Below, one piece after another: positions 4,133-5,116 of a DNA stretch of 5,116 nucleotides. The position numbers and the translations under genes were made by a program. The stretch covers positions 1 to 5,116 of the forward strand of contig DPJP01000218.1 in assembly GCA_003542955.1 (NCBI GenBank), written 5' to 3'. Position 1 is the stretch's first letter; each line of letters opens with the position of its first letter. The notes beneath the pieces were generated by a model, which saw nothing but the letters and a program-made list of their open reading frames with translations, searched no databases and was not told the DNA's origin. The DNA comes from Armatimonadota bacterium. GTDB lineage: Bacteria > Armatimonadota > Zipacnadia > Zipacnadales > UBA11051.

Positions 4133-5116
4133 CTTGCCGTTGTTCCTTCACTTCCTCGACCGTGAGTTGGGCGATGCCGCTAACTTCCACCTGTCTGCCC
4201 GCAGTGCGGAGACGCTCATCAAGACGCTGCTTCTCGGCACGACGGCCCGGCTCTACTGCGGATTGTCACTGGTGTGGGAACACCCTGCCGCCGCGTTCGG
4301 GAATCTGGGTCTCTTCCGGGCCTTGCTCGAGCACGACCTTCTCGATGTGGTGAGCAACCATGAGACCGTGGATGCCTTCCTCGCGTCGCGGATGCCCCTG
4401 TACGCACACGACATCGACCGGTACCCGATGTACAGGTCCCCGGATCGGGAATGGCAGTCCATACTCAGCCCCACGCAGTTCAAAGAGAGCAGTGCCACTT
4501 CCGTACTTGAGAGCCACCTGCTCGAGGCTGCAACTACAACGTTGCCTGCGTCCCCCGACCTACCGCTCGATTTAGGCCGCCGTCTGGCCAGCACTGTACA
4601 GGAAGCTCTGAGAACGCGTGAAGGCAGGGCGATCACGTACTCATTGGTGGCAAGCCAGCTCCTTGAGATGGACGCGCCACAGACGGCCTCGGCCTTGGTG
4701 AAACGGGCCATCTCGAAGGAGTACTGCAGTCACTACATGGATTTCGCGGGTGGCGACATCGTGACTGGGATTCACGGTCTGTCTGTCTTCGATGGGCTCG
4801 CGCGCGATTTCCCCCACGCCGACGCGCAGATGCTCTCCGAACTCCTGACACTAGCGGGCCTCGACACTATGGTGCGCGTTGCTTGGTCAGACGACCAGGG
4901 TCCTTGGTCTGCCCCGTGCGCTTGGCGCAACTCCGCTGTCCACGCGGAGGTCCGGCGCATGACACGCCTACTCACCCAGGTCTCCTTGCTTGCCCGTGCC
5001 GCCCCCACCGTATGCTCTCTGGCCGGCGGAGCCCAGTATGGCGGAAGACTGCGCTGCGTAACGTGGCTGCAGGAGCTCGGCAGGCGTGTTCGGGCTTCAC
5101 TTCCGCAGCCGCCTCA
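4119..5116 (+). CDS. Uncharacterised helix-rich protein, translationally coupled partner (3' end outside window)
   Basis: An open frame runs from ATG 4119 to the window edge with no stop, giving at least 332 residues. It overlaps the preceding gene by 14 nt (8 nt if the second ATG at 4125 is used). No strong ribosome site precedes either ATG, so translation probably depends on ribosomes finishing the upstream gene. I do not recognise the family. The visible protein is soluble, with no signal peptide or membrane helix, and looks largely alpha-helical. Leu/Ala-rich segments occur at about 30-50, 60-90, 150-200 and 235-250. A conserved-looking aromatic/acidic patch, YAHDIDRYPMYRSPDREW, lies at 95-112, and WSDDQGPWSAPCAW at 256-269. 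No nuclease, ATPase, methyltransferase or helix-turn-helix signature is evident. The codon pattern resembles the upstream gene (TTA, AGA, CTA present), supporting a shared origin. Its job is probably linked to the FAD/deoxyribosyltransferase-like protein. Confidence 0.8.
   Translation, partial: MSMTDLPLFLHFLDRELGDAANFHLSARSAETLIKTLLLGTTARLYCGLSLVWEHPAAAFGNLGLFRALLEHDLLDVVSNHETVDAFLASRMPLYAHDIDRYPMYRSPDREWQSILSPTQFKESSATSVLESHLLEAATTTLPASPDLPLDLGRRLASTVQEALRTREGRAITYSLVASQLLEMDAPQTASALVKRAISKEYCSHYMDFAGGDIVTGIHGLSVFDGLARDFPHADAQMLSELLTLAGLDTMVRVAWSDDQGPWSAPCAWRNSAVHAEVRRMTRLLTQVSLLARAAPTVCSLAGGAQYGGRLRCVTWLQELGRRVRASLPQPP

Noticed and set aside
4253..4711. Minus-strand open frame (152 codons) within the last gene
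   Set aside because: The + strand frame from 4119 stays open for 332 codons to the window edge and is coupled to the upstream gene; the antisense frame is Ser/Arg-rich and featureless.

Overview
This is a high-GC bacterial window of about 5.1 kb, well over 60 % G+C by eye. It carries four coding regions, all on the + strand. No rRNA, tRNA, CRISPR array or intact mobile element is visible. Codon choice, Shine-Dalgarno-type ribosome sites and gene types point to a high-GC bacterium. The phylum cannot be fixed from the sequence; the zinc-ribbon/membrane/DUF4352-like gene and the small flavodoxin would fit several high-GC environmental phyla.

Left part (1-1862). The first ~460 bases hold no intact gene. 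They contain a possible relic of a helix-turn-helix or transposase N-terminus (3-167), overlapped by an imperfect inverted repeat (5-89). Next to it lies an 82-bp fragment of a flavodoxin gene (166-247) that includes the ribosome-binding site and first 19 codons. Then comes a membrane protein with an N-terminal zinc ribbon, one transmembrane helix and an extracytoplasmic DUF4352-like domain (464-1312). A complete short-chain flavodoxin follows (1422-1862); its 5' end is duplicated in the upstream fragment. A strong GC-rich hairpin (1940-1961) lies downstream of it.

Right part (2144-5116). This looks like a separate two-gene unit with looser codon use. The first gene encodes a 662-residue protein. 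It joins an N-terminal FAD-dependent oxidoreductase resembling COG2509 (about residues 8-448) to a C-terminal nucleoside 2-deoxyribosyltransferase-like domain (about 510-608). It ends in QLSLF (650-654), a textbook match to the bacterial beta-sliding-clamp-binding pentapeptide. The second gene overlaps its stop codon by 14 nt (or 8 nt), encodes a helix-rich protein I do not recognise, and runs off the window after 332 codons.

The most interesting hypothesis is that 2144-5116 is an uncharacterised two-component (or larger) system. In it, a flavin redox enzyme coupled to an N-glycosidic-bond domain would be recruited to replicating DNA through the sliding clamp and would work with a translationally coupled partner. 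Nucleotide or DNA modification and anti-phage defence are both possible; neither is shown by the sequence. Whether the neighbouring flavodoxin supplies electrons to the FAD enzyme is also unproven, since a terminator-like hairpin and a 281-nt gap separate them.
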